Part shown: positions 7,372-14,687 of the stretch, piece by piece
Layout of the letters: every line of letters starts with the position of its first letter
How positions within the stretch are numbered: the stretch's first letter is position 1
Source: Firmicutes bacterium UBA2530
Lineage (GTDB): Bacteria; Bacillota; Clostridia; Tissierellales; Sedimentibacteraceae
Assembly (NCBI GenBank): GCA_002340985.1
Contig: DDNC01000015.1
Location: forward strand, 115,540 to 140,293
Reading direction: 5' to 3'
Length of the DNA: 24,754 nucleotides
The notes under the pieces: generated by a model
Told to the model about the DNA's origin: nothing
The model's database searches: none
The model's input: the letters and a program-made list of their open reading frames with translations, nothing else
Program-made: the position numbers and the translations under genes

Positions 7372-8550
7372 TTAGGAAGCTTTCATAACTAATTTAGCAA
7401 TCTTCTGTGTGTTCTCTACCTTTGAATCGATTTCAATCCAGCCCACTACTCCTACAGCGTGTTGAGTTGCGTATTTTTCTTGAAGCACCTGAATATTTAC
7501 ATTCTCGGATAGTTTTACAGCCAATCCGCTAAAATCGCCGTAGAATATAGTGATTTTACTTGCCCCTATGTCATCCATTTGATCTGATACATAGACAGGT
7601 TTTCCAAGTAGCATGCTTCCAAACGGTGATGTAACATCATCATTTAGCATATATTTTCCTGTGCTGTCCTTTAGCAAGCGTAGAGCCGTCCTTGTTGCTG
7701 GCGACATAATCCATATTGCATCTTGTTGAAATGCATCTTTTACCTTGTCCTTTAACTGTATTACTTCATCTGATGTAATCGCCGTTGCAGCAGCAGTTGT
7801 GTGTGAAAGTGTAACGCCTTTTAGTCCGTCAATTTTGTTTGTTGTTCCTTTAAGCAGCTCTTTTTCAATCCAGCGTGAAATGGTTTCGGCCATAGCATTA
7901 ATAGTGTATGACACAATGTCAAATTGCGAATTGTTCATTAATGATTTTGACACTTTTGTCAGTACTCCTGCCAAAAATCCAGTTAATGTGATGCTGGTGA
8001 ATTTTCCTGAGGTCGATTCAAGATCTGTAAATTCGTCTGCATAAGCCATTGTTATAGCCTGTGTGCTTTCGTCATAAGTCGGTATAGACAAAGAGCCACC
8101 TACATTGTATTTAGTTGCCTTTTGATATATAGGACAAATATCATTAACCTTTTTAATGATTTTGTTTGCAATACTGGATGGTATAACCGCTCCGTTATCA
8201 GTTTTTGTCAGGTTTATATCCGCTCTTTCCTCTGCAATTCCTCGAAGATAATTAGCAAATGCTCTTTCTTCCGCTTCTTCCTGGGCCCTTTTCTCTTCTT
8301 TTTTATCGTCCCCCTTGTCACTTTTCTTGATTTCAAGAGCTCTGGCTCTTTCTTCTGCCTTAACTGTTGCATCAATAGCAGCAACTTCATCAGACAAGGT
8401 TTTAAACTTGTCCTGTTCTTCTTGGGACATTGCTCTTGTTTCACCTTTCGCTTTGTCAATAATCCCTTGCATTTCAGTAATTTTGTCATTTCTTTGTTCT
8501 TCTAAACCTTTTAAGTTGGCTCTGAACTCGGGAATTCTTTTTAATACCAT
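7372..8550 (-). CDS. HK97-fold major capsid protein
   Basis: A 392-residue protein. Residues 1 to about 105 are a charged coiled coil (QRNDKITEMQGIIDKAKGET, SQEEQDKFKTLSDEVAAIDA), the delta scaffold domain removed by the prohead protease. The mature domain follows, with TKTDNGAVIPSSIANKIIKK, SIPTYDESTQAITMAYADEF and WIMSPATRTALRLLKDSTGK, all characteristic of HK97-type capsids. An AAGGAG site precedes the ATG. The order after the protease and before connector genes is canonical. No lysine-asparagine crosslink site can be assigned by eye. Confidence 0.97.
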   Translation of the reverse strand: MVLKRIPEFRANLKGLEEQRNDKITEMQGIIDKAKGETRAMSQEEQDKFKTLSDEVAAIDATVKAEERARALEIKKSDKGDDKKEEKRAQEEAEERAFANYLRGIAEERADINLTKTDNGAVIPSSIANKIIKKVNDICPIYQKATKYNVGGSLSIPTYDESTQAITMAYADEFTDLESTSGKFTSITLTGFLAGVLTKVSKSLMNNSQFDIVSYTINAMAETISRWIEKELLKGTTNKIDGLKGVTLSHTTAAATAITSDEVIQLKDKVKDAFQQDAIWIMSPATRTALRLLKDSTGKYMLNDDVTSPFGSMLLGKPVYVSDQMDDIGASKITIFYGDFSGLAVKLSENVNIQVLQEKYATQHAVGVVGWIEIDSKVENTQKIAKLVMKAS

Positions 8551-8552
8551 AA

Positions 8553-9146
8553 TTATTTTTCTCCTTTTAGTTTTTTTATTGTGTTTTCAAATTCTGTGTA
8601 ATCAATCTTGGCTTCATCCACGGTAACAGCCCTGAATTCGTCCCCTCTTTGCTCTGCAACCATTTCTTTATCTGCCCTTTGTTCTATAGAAGTCCCCACA
8701 TAGCAAGGTGACATCCTATCGTCTATGATTGAAACTTCAAACATATCTAATTCCTGAACGTGCCGCCTTGGAATTTCGTTTGCTCTTTCTTCCAAGCTAT
8801 CCTTTAGAACATATTGCCCGAAAGACCAGCCTTTTAGCTTTTTCTCTCTTGCCTTTTGAATTACTTCCGGGTCTGTTACGGTTGCTATTGCCCTGAGACC
8901 TATATTGTCCTCAAATAGCTCAAGATTTTTCTCTTGAGTGCTTCCAAGCTTTCGCGTTTTGTCGTGGTTTAACCGCAATTCAACGTTGCTTGCCCTGTCT
9001 AATGCTCTTTGGAATGCTCTTGGCTCTATTTGCTCAACAACTCTTCCATGAGGTGTTATAATAGGCTTACTATCCCTACCCACCGCATTTACATATCCAT
9101 CAAGCAGCACGCTGTCACTCCTTATTTCTATCCTCAACCTTCTCAC
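8553..9146 (-). CDS. HK97-family prohead protease
   Basis: A 197-residue serine protease (family U35/S78) that cleaves capsid delta domains. Motifs: DGYVNAVGRDSKPI near residue 16, VVEQIEPRAFQRAL near 37, ELRLNHDKTRKLGST near 56 (the catalytic His region), and a Ser in KGWSFGQYV near 105. The GTG at 9146 overlaps the portal gene by 32 bases and has a poor ribosome site; an alternative GTG at 9110 follows AAGGAG with 7-base spacing. The longer start is kept because EIRSDSVLLDGYVNAV looks like conserved family sequence that the shorter start would cut. Confidence 0.93.
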   Translation of the reverse strand: MRRLRIEIRSDSVLLDGYVNAVGRDSKPIITPHGRVVEQIEPRAFQRALDRASNVELRLNHDKTRKLGSTQEKNLELFEDNIGLRAIATVTDPEVIQKAREKKLKGWSFGQYVLKDSLEERANEIPRRHVQELDMFEVSIIDDRMSPCYVGTSIEQRADKEMVAEQRGDEFRAVTVDEAKIDYTEFENTIKKLKGEK

Positions 9147-10356
9147 CGCCTTTCAATTCTTGTAATTTTCCTATTTGGTTTGTATTTGGAGTATAAATTA
9201 TTCCTGTTTTCACGTCATAAAGGACAGAATCAAGTCCAAGTTTAATCCAATTCAAATTCAATGGCTCTAAATCTTCCATGTATCTGACTTCGTCTATTTG
9301 CAAGAAATTAGCTTCAATTCCCTGCTTATAAGCTTCAAATCTCTCTTTTATATCGCCTTTTAGCATTTCCTTGGTATCAAAGGCAAAATAAAAAGAACTT
9401 TTCTCTTTTTCAAGCAATAGTTCTCTATTCAATGCACACTCTATAACTCTCAATACCGGCATAACGGCCGTTTTAAAGCTATTTGTATACTCATCCTTTG
9501 ACGCAGTACCTTTAATTATATTTACTGAAACAGGGAATATCTTGCATATTTCTTCCGCATTTGTTTCTTTATTTTCGTTGAGCTGCATTTCAACCGATGT
9601 ATTACTTGCTTCCTGAAATTCTAATCCCTTATTTAGCACAACAACATTATCGTTGTTATTTCCATATAAGTTTCTCCACGCTTCTTTTAGCGTATCAATA
9701 GCAGTCTGATCAAGTTTGCCCTCTGATTTCAAAAAACCCTTTTTATTACCGCCCTTTTTTACTAAATTTTCCTCGAATATCAGCGAATTGTATGCAACAC
9801 TTAACATCAGCTGATTTTCTTCAGTGATACTTATGCCTTGAGCTCCGTCCTTTGTGTTTCTGAGAAGCTTGATGAATTCATATGGCTTGTAATTATCTCC
9901 ATTGACCAGCAAATCATAATCCTTAAATATCGGATCAACATTTTTGTGTATGCTTATAAATTGCTCATCTACATAATTAAGACTTATGACCATGTTCCTT
10001 GATTTGTTGATGTAAGCATACCCGCCCTTTCCAAGGTAATAGTCTGTTATTAAAGCTCTCCAAAATTGAACCGCGTCCAAAGTGTCGCCAGTATCGTCAT
10101 TTAGCAGCTTTATTCTGCTATCTTTTTTAACCTCCTCCGTTTTGCCGCCTTTCTCCTGATACAACTTTATAGGCAGCATTGAAACGGTGTCGGCTATAAA
10201 GTTGATGCATCCCTGTACACTTGGAATACTCAGGGCTTCTGCCTTTGTTATTGACGTTCTACCCAGCAATGCCTTTAGCAGTACATCATCAACCGCAGGT
10301 TGCAATGTTTCCGGGTCTGCTCTTTCTTCTTTTTTTCGTTTATTAAACCATGCCAA
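9115..10356 (-). CDS. HK97-family portal protein
   Basis: A 413-residue portal (PF04860 type) that forms the dodecameric DNA channel. It has SITKAEALSIPSVQGCINFI near 34, DTVSMLPIKLYQEKGG near 56, DYYLGKGGYAYINKSRN near 105 and IFPVSVNIIKGTASKDEYT near 270, a region normally involved in clip and stem contacts. The start is a TTG at 10356, seven bases after AGGAGG. The gene sits between terminase and protease, and its end overlaps the protease start. Confidence 0.95.
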   Translation of the reverse strand: MAWFNKRKKEERADPETLQPAVDDVLLKALLGRTSITKAEALSIPSVQGCINFIADTVSMLPIKLYQEKGGKTEEVKKDSRIKLLNDDTGDTLDAVQFWRALITDYYLGKGGYAYINKSRNMVISLNYVDEQFISIHKNVDPIFKDYDLLVNGDNYKPYEFIKLLRNTKDGAQGISITEENQLMLSVAYNSLIFEENLVKKGGNKKGFLKSEGKLDQTAIDTLKEAWRNLYGNNNDNVVVLNKGLEFQEASNTSVEMQLNENKETNAEEICKIFPVSVNIIKGTASKDEYTNSFKTAVMPVLRVIECALNRELLLEKEKSSFYFAFDTKEMLKGDIKERFEAYKQGIEANFLQIDEVRYMEDLEPLNLNWIKLGLDSVLYDVKTGIIYTPNTNQIGKLQELKGGEKVEDRNKE

Positions 10357-10367
10357 TTTGTCGCCTC

Positions 10368-12059
10368 CTAAATTACTTGTACTGTAAATCCACTTGCTCC
10401 AAACAACATTTCTTGTTGTATTAAATACGTTGCATTAATTAAGCCTACAACCATATCAACCTTGCCCACAGATTTCTTTTTATTTACATATAAATTCAAG
10501 TTTGTATCTTTGGTACAGCGGGCGTTTTGGAAGTTAATTTCAAGCATTAAATTTTCATCGTAGCAGAACATTTTGCTTAGTATAAGTTCTTTTATCAACT
10601 TAGTAGGCATATGCAAAACACTTGAATGCTGCTTAATTTCAACGCATTCATATCCAGCTGCTTCAAGTTTCTGGACAGTGCTTATGGCATTCATTCTGTC
10701 ATATCCTATTTGTTGTATCTCGACTCCATACTTTTCTTCTAAGCCTAAAATGTGGTTTTCTACATCTTCATAACTTATTACTTCGCCACTACTTTCAAAG
10801 CATACACCTTGTTTGATTAACCTGTCATAGTCAACACCTTCTTTTTTACTCTTTTGTTTCTTTCTATCACCAGGTATGAATCCCCATACTTTCGCGTATA
10901 GCTTCCCTTCATGCTCGGTTACCATTGCAACTGATGTATTGTCCTCGGTCTGTGATAAATCAAGCCCAAGCCATACTCGTTTACCTTTCCAAAATTCAGG
11001 ATTATTCTTAATTTTACATTCTCTGACTTTGGTAATCTCAATATATCCTTCAACGCCAAGGCCTTTATACTTGATGTTGTTATGTTTGCATAAGTAGTTC
11101 TCTCTTTTGTTTTCATAATCAACCGCGTCTGCTCGTTTTTCTATTATTGCCTCAAAAATATGCTCATTTGTAACAGCTACAGGATTGCTTTGGTATATAA
11201 CTAAGTCTTCTGTCTGCCATAAATCATCTTTTAAAAATTCATCATCCGGCTCATACAGCAATGAAAATCTTCTTTTATTATCCCTCAGTCCATCAAGCAC
11301 CTTTTTAGAGATGTCGATTTCATCAATCATGCCATTGTTGTCATTAGGATACTGAGTGCTTAATATAATTCCCAGTTTATTAAAAAGCGTAATTTGCGAG
11401 GAGCGCATTGCTTCTATCGGATAGCTGTCCATCGCTCCGGCTTCATCAGCAAGGAATGCATTGGCAAGCTTACCGTCCATTTTATCCTCAGAATATGCCA
11501 ACGGTGTATATTCACTCTCTGTAAGCAAGCACCTTATTTCGCTTCGTAGGATCTTAAAAGCATTGTTTTCTACTAATGCCGGACTTGATTTTATGATTTT
11601 TTTAATCGCTACTTGCAGCTCTTTTGATAATTTTAAGTCCGGAGCGACAGAAAAAAATCTGCTAAACTGCGGATCAGTAAGCATTAAGAGTATAAAAATA
11701 ACCGCTGCATAAAAAGTCTTGAAATTCTTACGACTAATTAATAGCAATGCGGTTGTGTAATATCTTATATCTCTGTTTTTATCGTTCTTAAGCTTAGTGC
11801 ATAGAGTAGCAATAATTAATAACCAGGCATAGTCCTCCATTCCTTCATCCATTGAACAGAGTAAATCTGGATGAATCATCAATCCTAATAATGTGGTTAC
11901 TTGTTCAAGTGTATCTTCGTCAATGTATGCTTCCTCATCTTCTCCGTCAGCTATTTTTATCCATGCTTCAGCTTGTTTTTTTACGTACTTGGGAGCTTTT
12001 CTGTTTCCACGAATCAGGCACCATTGAGCGTATTGATAGGCCCTGCTATCCTGTATCAT
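10368..12059 (-). CDS. terL: Terminase large subunit
   Basis: A 563-residue packaging motor (Terminase_1 type). The Walker A-like segment is ISRKNFKT (108-115), with Phe where Gly usually occurs (RKNGKT). Walker B is FLADEAG (202-208, D205 E206). The nuclease domain has GLDLSQTEDNTSVAMV from about 365 (D367), IGYDRMN (D454) and GKVDMVVGLINA (D535), a plausible metal-binding triad. The gene overlaps the small subunit gene by 14 bases. An AAGGAGT site lies 11 bases upstream of the ATG. Together with the HNH gene and the spacer upstream of TerS this suggests cos-type packaging. Confidence 0.95.
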   Translation of the reverse strand: MIQDSRAYQYAQWCLIRGNRKAPKYVKKQAEAWIKIADGEDEEAYIDEDTLEQVTTLLGLMIHPDLLCSMDEGMEDYAWLLIIATLCTKLKNDKNRDIRYYTTALLLISRKNFKTFYAAVIFILLMLTDPQFSRFFSVAPDLKLSKELQVAIKKIIKSSPALVENNAFKILRSEIRCLLTESEYTPLAYSEDKMDGKLANAFLADEAGAMDSYPIEAMRSSQITLFNKLGIILSTQYPNDNNGMIDEIDISKKVLDGLRDNKRRFSLLYEPDDEFLKDDLWQTEDLVIYQSNPVAVTNEHIFEAIIEKRADAVDYENKRENYLCKHNNIKYKGLGVEGYIEITKVRECKIKNNPEFWKGKRVWLGLDLSQTEDNTSVAMVTEHEGKLYAKVWGFIPGDRKKQKSKKEGVDYDRLIKQGVCFESSGEVISYEDVENHILGLEEKYGVEIQQIGYDRMNAISTVQKLEAAGYECVEIKQHSSVLHMPTKLIKELILSKMFCYDENLMLEINFQNARCTKDTNLNLYVNKKKSVGKVDMVVGLINATYLIQQEMLFGASGFTVQVI

Positions 12060-12615
12060 TACCCTTTTTACTCCTTAGCGCTTCAAGTAACGGATTTTTA
12101 GAATCGTCAACCTTCTTTGGAATGCTTCTTAAAGCTGCTGCAATGGTCATTATGTTTTCTTTTTCTATGTCTAAAAGCATCTTGCGCTTGGCTTGAACTC
12201 GCTTATCTAAGTTGATAATTTGCATCTGCATGCTGTTTTTTAATTTATAATATGCGCTTAGTGACATTTCCTCACTTTCAATCAATTTATCCTTATCTGC
12301 CATAAGCTCCTGGATATCTCTATAAAAAGATTCTCTTTTTTCCTCAAAGTCAAAGCACTCAGCTTGCAGCATGCAATAGCGATTGATTACCGGCTCATAT
12401 ATTGCATCGTTCTTTTCAATACCTTTCAAGAGTTTGTTAATCCTTAAAAATTCTTTATGGGCTATAGGGTTATTTTTTACTTCAGTACGTTCTCTCAATG
12501 CCGTACCTGTAGCAAGCGCTTTTTCTTCCTTCTCCCTTTGCTTTAATTCTGCTTTTGTTCTATGAGATTTCTTTTCGTTTTTTAATACTGTAAACGGTTT
12601 AGGTGGTGTCGGCAT
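12046..12615 (-). CDS. terS: Terminase small subunit, P27-type
   Basis: About 189 residues, beginning MPTPPKPFTVLKNEKKSHRT then KAELKQREKEEKAL, the familiar start of P27-family small terminase proteins. The rest is charged and helical, including FEEKRESFYRDIQELMADKD and RVQAKRKMLLDIEKENIMT, ending ALRSKKGNDTG. The protein recognises the phage packaging site and recruits TerL. A TTG at 12624 would touch the AAGGAG site (12625-12630), so the ATG at 12615 with 9-base spacing is the better start. It lies directly downstream of the putative cos region. Confidence 0.9.
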   Translation of the reverse strand: MPTPPKPFTVLKNEKKSHRTKAELKQREKEEKALATGTALRERTEVKNNPIAHKEFLRINKLLKGIEKNDAIYEPVINRYCMLQAECFDFEEKRESFYRDIQELMADKDKLIESEEMSLSAYYKLKNSMQMQIINLDKRVQAKRKMLLDIEKENIMTIAAALRSIPKKVDDSKNPLLEALRSKKGNDTG

Positions 12616-12624
12616 CAATATCAA

Positions 12625-12755
12625 CTCCTTTCGTAATAACTTTTTTACACTGTCACAATATTTTTGAAAACCTGATGTGGGAATAAATTGCGCATCGATA
12701 TGGACACGTGGTATCCGAAGACCTCATATTTTGATATCGACCTACCCCGGGGGGA
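12625..12755. other. Spacer with putative cos / TerS binding region
   Basis: A 131-base gap between the Zn-ribbon gene and terS, in a genome with otherwise tightly packed genes. It contains CCCCGGGGGG (12745-12754) in AT-rich surroundings, preceded by GATATCGAC; an opposing ATCGATAT lies upstream (12694-12701), as does CACGTG. A GC-rich short palindrome beside HNH, terS and terL genes is the expected layout of a cos site with TerS binding repeats. The exact cut position cannot be read from sequence. Confidence 0.5.
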
Positions 12756-13118
12756 TTATTTAATCGGCCATCCCTTTGGATAATGTCTTCTTGCTATTCT
12801 GCATGCTAATAAGTCTTGACACTTATGTATTGAATCACAGAAATCTTTTTGGTCGTTAGGATGTTGTATATCTAGTAATGAAAACTCTGTCCATGCCATT
12901 ATTAAAGCATCCATAACCTTCCCTTCTCGTTCTGTTAATCCATCTTCTCTTGTTATCTCATGTGTTTCCATTGGACGGCTTTGTATACTTGTTGCTTGTT
13001 CGGTAGGAACAAACATTGTACTATTACATTTCGGACATCTGTGTCCGTCTGCAAATCTCTCTGCATATGCTTGCTTGTAATTACATTCCATGCATTTTAA
13101 TGTTACATACCTATTCAC
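12756..13118 (-). CDS. Zn-ribbon phage protein, unknown
   Basis: About 120 residues from a GTG at 13118, chosen because CAGGAG lies seven bases upstream; the upstream TTG at 13139 lacks such a site. Residues 9-31 form a zinc ribbon (LKCMECNYKQ...HRCPKCNSTM, two CxxC pairs). A Ser/Thr/Gln-rich linker precedes a helical C-terminal domain from GLTEREGKVMDALIMAWTEF to a conserved-looking IQHPNDQKDFCDSIHKCQ and a basic ARRHYPKGW. I have seen this kind of C-terminal segment in phage proteins but cannot name its family. It overlaps the HNH gene by 8 bases and probably takes part in packaging or DNA binding. Confidence 0.7.
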   Translation of the reverse strand: MNRYVTLKCMECNYKQAYAERFADGHRCPKCNSTMFVPTEQATSIQSRPMETHEITREDGLTEREGKVMDALIMAWTEFSLLDIQHPNDQKDFCDSIHKCQDLLACRIARRHYPKGWPIK

Positions 13119-13488
13119 TGTTTGTCTCCTGTTCTGCAATAATGTTTAGTATAACTTCTCGTGGTATCTCTCCACGCTCTGCTTTCTCGTGGTACTCTTC
13201 AGATAATGTAATCAGATTATCATCATCAAGTCTCTTATCCCAATCCTCTTCAATTGGTACAGCGTGATGGACTTCAAGGTCCGTATAAATATATCTTGGT
13301 GGATTCTCTCTGATTGCCAACTGACAAAGATATTTATCTCTTTCTTTTATCTGCAGTGCTTTCTCTCTCCACCTTCTGGACCACCTGAATTTATTTATAT
13401 CATTGATTGGTTTCTGTCTCTTAGGCTTCTTTCCACAATCAAACTTACTATCATGTATTCTCATACAATACTTGCAACTCTTTAACAT
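13111..13488 (-). CDS. HNH endonuclease, terminase-associated
   Basis: A 125-residue HNH protein. An N-terminal CKYCMRIH (C5, C8) plus C18 may bind zinc. The HNH core reads TDLEVHHAVPIEEDWDKRLD (H74, H75), then DDDNLITL (N91) and EEYH (H100), with the central NLITL element well kept. HNH enzymes encoded next to terminase act with TerL in cos cleavage and DNA packaging. It has a GAGGGGCGGG site upstream and is the first gene of the late module, with the candidate late control region (13489-13616) in front of it. Confidence 0.9.
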   Translation of the reverse strand: MLKSCKYCMRIHDSKFDCGKKPKRQKPINDINKFRWSRRWREKALQIKERDKYLCQLAIRENPPRYIYTDLEVHHAVPIEEDWDKRLDDDNLITLSEEYHEKAERGEIPREVILNIIAEQETNSE

Positions 13489-13616
13489 CTTTGCCCGCCC
13501 CTCACCCTATGCAGTCTAATCCATATCTGCATTGTCACAAAATAAAAAGTGAAATTTCTATACTTCATGCTTCCTGAAAATGTCGTAATTCATATAGCAC
13601 ATTCACTTTGCTGTAT
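13489..13616 (-). promoter_or_regulatory. Candidate late promoter / activator binding region
   Basis: The 128 bases before the HNH gene, after a terminator, would carry the late operon promoter. A perfect ATGCAG/CTGCAT dyad (13509-13514 and 13527-13532) lies near the gene, and an 8-base inverted repeat AAAGTGAA/TTCACTTT spans 13546-13553 and 13602-13609. A weak ACGACA and TATAGA pair with an 18-base spacer is visible, consistent with a promoter that needs an activator such as the ArpU/RinA-type protein. This is inference from layout. Confidence 0.4.
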
Positions 13617-13643
13617 TAAAAAAGAGCCCTCATTTAGGCTCTT
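13616..13643 (-). terminator. Intrinsic terminator after the 67-residue gene
   Basis: AAGAGCC (13622-13628) and GGCTCTT (13637-13643) form a perfect 7-bp stem with an 8-base loop. On the minus strand the stem ends in a TTTTTT run, and it begins three bases after the stop of the upstream gene. This separates that gene from the packaging operon. Confidence 0.85.
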
Positions 13644-13645
13644 GA

Positions 13646-13849
13646 TTATCTAATCAATTCTATATTTATGCTTTTCACTTTCCTGTCACGCTCATCTTCA
13701 TGACTTTCTTTAATCTCATCGAATATATTTGAGTAAGAATAATTTATACTTTGTTTCTCCAAAACTTCTCCATTTTCATAAGTTATTTTAATTCTATATT
13801 CGCTTGCAGATGTTTCTGAATCAAGTGAGTTTATATATGCTTTTTTCAT
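13646..13849 (-). CDS. Small protein in its own transcription unit, unknown
   Basis: A 67-residue protein from the ATG at 13849, chosen because AAGGGGGAT (13856-13864) lies six bases upstream; an upstream ATG at 13882 overlaps the promoter -10. It has a beta-strand pattern (SEYRIKITYENGEVLEKQSI) and an acidic-basic end (ESHEDERDRKVKSINIELIR), no membrane helix and no cysteine. I do not recognise the family. It has its own strong promoter with a dyad in the spacer and terminators on both sides, so it is likely expressed independently of the late operon, possibly in the prophage state. The layout resembles a moron cargo gene or regulator gene; there is no direct evidence of function. Confidence 0.8.
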   Translation of the reverse strand: MKKAYINSLDSETSASEYRIKITYENGEVLEKQSINYSYSNIFDEIKESHEDERDRKVKSINIELIR

Positions 13850-13883
13850 GTTGGTATCCCCCTTAATATAATATTTTACCACA

Positions 13884-13912
13884 ATTATACCAAGGAAACT
13901 ATTTCCTGTCTA
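13884..13912 (-). promoter_or_regulatory. Strong extended -10 promoter for the 67-residue gene
   Basis: On the minus strand TAGACA (13907-13912, 5 of 6) is 17 bases from a perfect TATAAT (13884-13889), which is preceded by TGG (extended -10). This is the best promoter match I see in the window. Confidence 0.85.
13893..13907. promoter_or_regulatory. Operator-like dyad within the promoter spacer
   Basis: A perfect 15-base palindrome, AGGAAA CTA TTTCCT on the plus strand, fills most of the -35/-10 spacer of the promoter for the 67-residue gene and touches the -35. A bound protein would block RNA polymerase. The repressor is not identified. Confidence 0.55.
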
Positions 13913-13933
13913 CAATCATTGACAAAATATTAC

Positions 13934-13962
13934 AAAAGACACCACTTATGGGAAGCAGTGCC
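13934..13962 (-). terminator. Probable terminator after the ArpU/RinA-type regulator
   Basis: On the minus strand GGCACTGCTT and AAGTGGTGTC form a 10-bp stem (13938-13962) with three G-U pairs and a 5-base loop, followed by TTTTGTAATATTTTG. The G-U pairs become mismatches on the plus strand, so the structure favours minus-strand RNA. It separates the regulator from the next unit. Confidence 0.55.
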
Positions 13963-13982
13963 TTTCCAAGGAGGTTATATAA

Positions 13983-14030
13983 ATGACCTTTGAAGCCATT
14001 TCGGATAATAACATAATATCACGATTTTAA
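13983..14030 (+). pseudogene. Possible remnant of a holin-like toxin gene (Hol_Tox)
   Basis: A plus-strand frame starts with ATG at 13983, eight bases after AAGGAGG (13968-13974), and reads MTFEAISDNNIISRF before stopping. Firmicute holin-like toxins typically begin MTTFEALSLMI and are followed by a membrane helix. Only the first six residues match, and the helix is missing, so this may be a decayed copy or chance. It is the only plus-strand frame in the window with a strong ribosome site that I noticed. Confidence 0.25.
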
Positions 14031-14059
14031 CCCCTACTACTGACAGCTTTTATTGAAAT

Positions 14060-14506
14060 TTATTTTCTTAACCCCCTTTCATAAGCAAATATATTTCTCG
14101 CTTTTTTAAGGTATCGGTATACCGTTCTTTCGTCCACTGGTATCTGAATGCTCGCCTTTTGTGCCCTTGTAGAAATATCGCCCTTCTCAAACTCTTTATG
14201 CGATCTATCAAAATATACCATCTCTACCGCCTGCCGCTCCCATGCGTGCAGCTGTGCCATCGTCTTTTCTACAGCCAGTATGTCCCATAACTCTGCTTGC
14301 TTCTGCCGCAATATCCCCTCGGCATACATAACGGCTTGTTCTGTGGGCTTACTAATGCCTGTACCTCCCAAACTTTGCCGCCTTTGGTACTCTTCAAGTG
14401 CTTCTTGATAATATCTCTTTTCAAGGTCTTCTTTGTGTGGTCTACCCATGAAGGCGTAATATCTAAATGCTTCTGTAGCATAATCTCTTATGTGGTCCTT
14501 CTTCAC
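14060..14506 (-). CDS. ArpU/RinA-family late transcription regulator
   Basis: A 148-residue protein with a helical N-terminus (IRDYATEAFRYYAFMGRP), a central helix (ERQAVEMVYFDRSHKEFEKG near 91-110) and a C-terminal sigma-like helix-turn-helix (ISTRAQKASIQIPVDERTVY then RYLKKARNIFAYERG). This order matches the ArpU/RinA phage late-gene activators found just upstream of terminase genes in Firmicute phages. It likely activates the late operon from the 13489-13616 region. The GTG start follows GGAGGAGGGG. The neighbouring 72-residue frame ends one base before it. Confidence 0.82.
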   Translation of the reverse strand: MKKDHIRDYATEAFRYYAFMGRPHKEDLEKRYYQEALEEYQRRQSLGGTGISKPTEQAVMYAEGILRQKQAELWDILAVEKTMAQLHAWERQAVEMVYFDRSHKEFEKGDISTRAQKASIQIPVDERTVYRYLKKARNIFAYERGLRK

Positions 14507-14507
14507 C

Positions 14508-14687
14508 TTACCCCTCCTCCGTCGTAATTTTCAGTTTCGCGATTCTATACCATATCTCAGGCATCCTCTTCAATAGCTTGTCTATCCCTCTACGAAGCTG
14601 TTTCGCATCAGTATAAGACTTATATATGTACTCCTGTCCGGATGCTTTACAGATGATAGCATAGCGGCGTTCTATTGTTTTAATCAT
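14508..14687 (-). CDS. Small basic phage protein, unknown
   Basis: About 59 residues from the ATG at 14687, which overlaps the stop of the upstream gene (ATGATTAA) and suggests translational coupling. It reads MIKTIERRYAIICKASGQEY and IDKLLKRMPEIWYRIAKLKI, with a rather basic, helical character. Upstream starts (TTG 14726, ATG 14717) lie far inside the previous gene and lack ribosome sites. Not recognised. Confidence 0.65.
   Translation of the reverse strand: MIKTIERRYAIICKASGQEYIYKSYTDAKQLRRGIDKLLKRMPEIWYRIAKLKITTEEG

Noticed and set aside
8214..8489. A Lys-rich minus-strand frame within the capsid gene
   Set aside because: It is an alternate-frame shadow of the coiled-coil-coding part of the capsid gene; low complexity and no ribosome site.
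12046..12624. TTG at 12624 as the terS start
   Set aside because: It directly abuts the AAGGAG site with no spacing; the ATG at 12615 has 9-base spacing and gives the usual family N-terminus.
13919..13947. A plus-strand TTGACA as part of a promoter for the toxin-like frame
   Set aside because: No acceptable -10 follows at 16-19 bases, so a plus-strand promoter cannot be supported.
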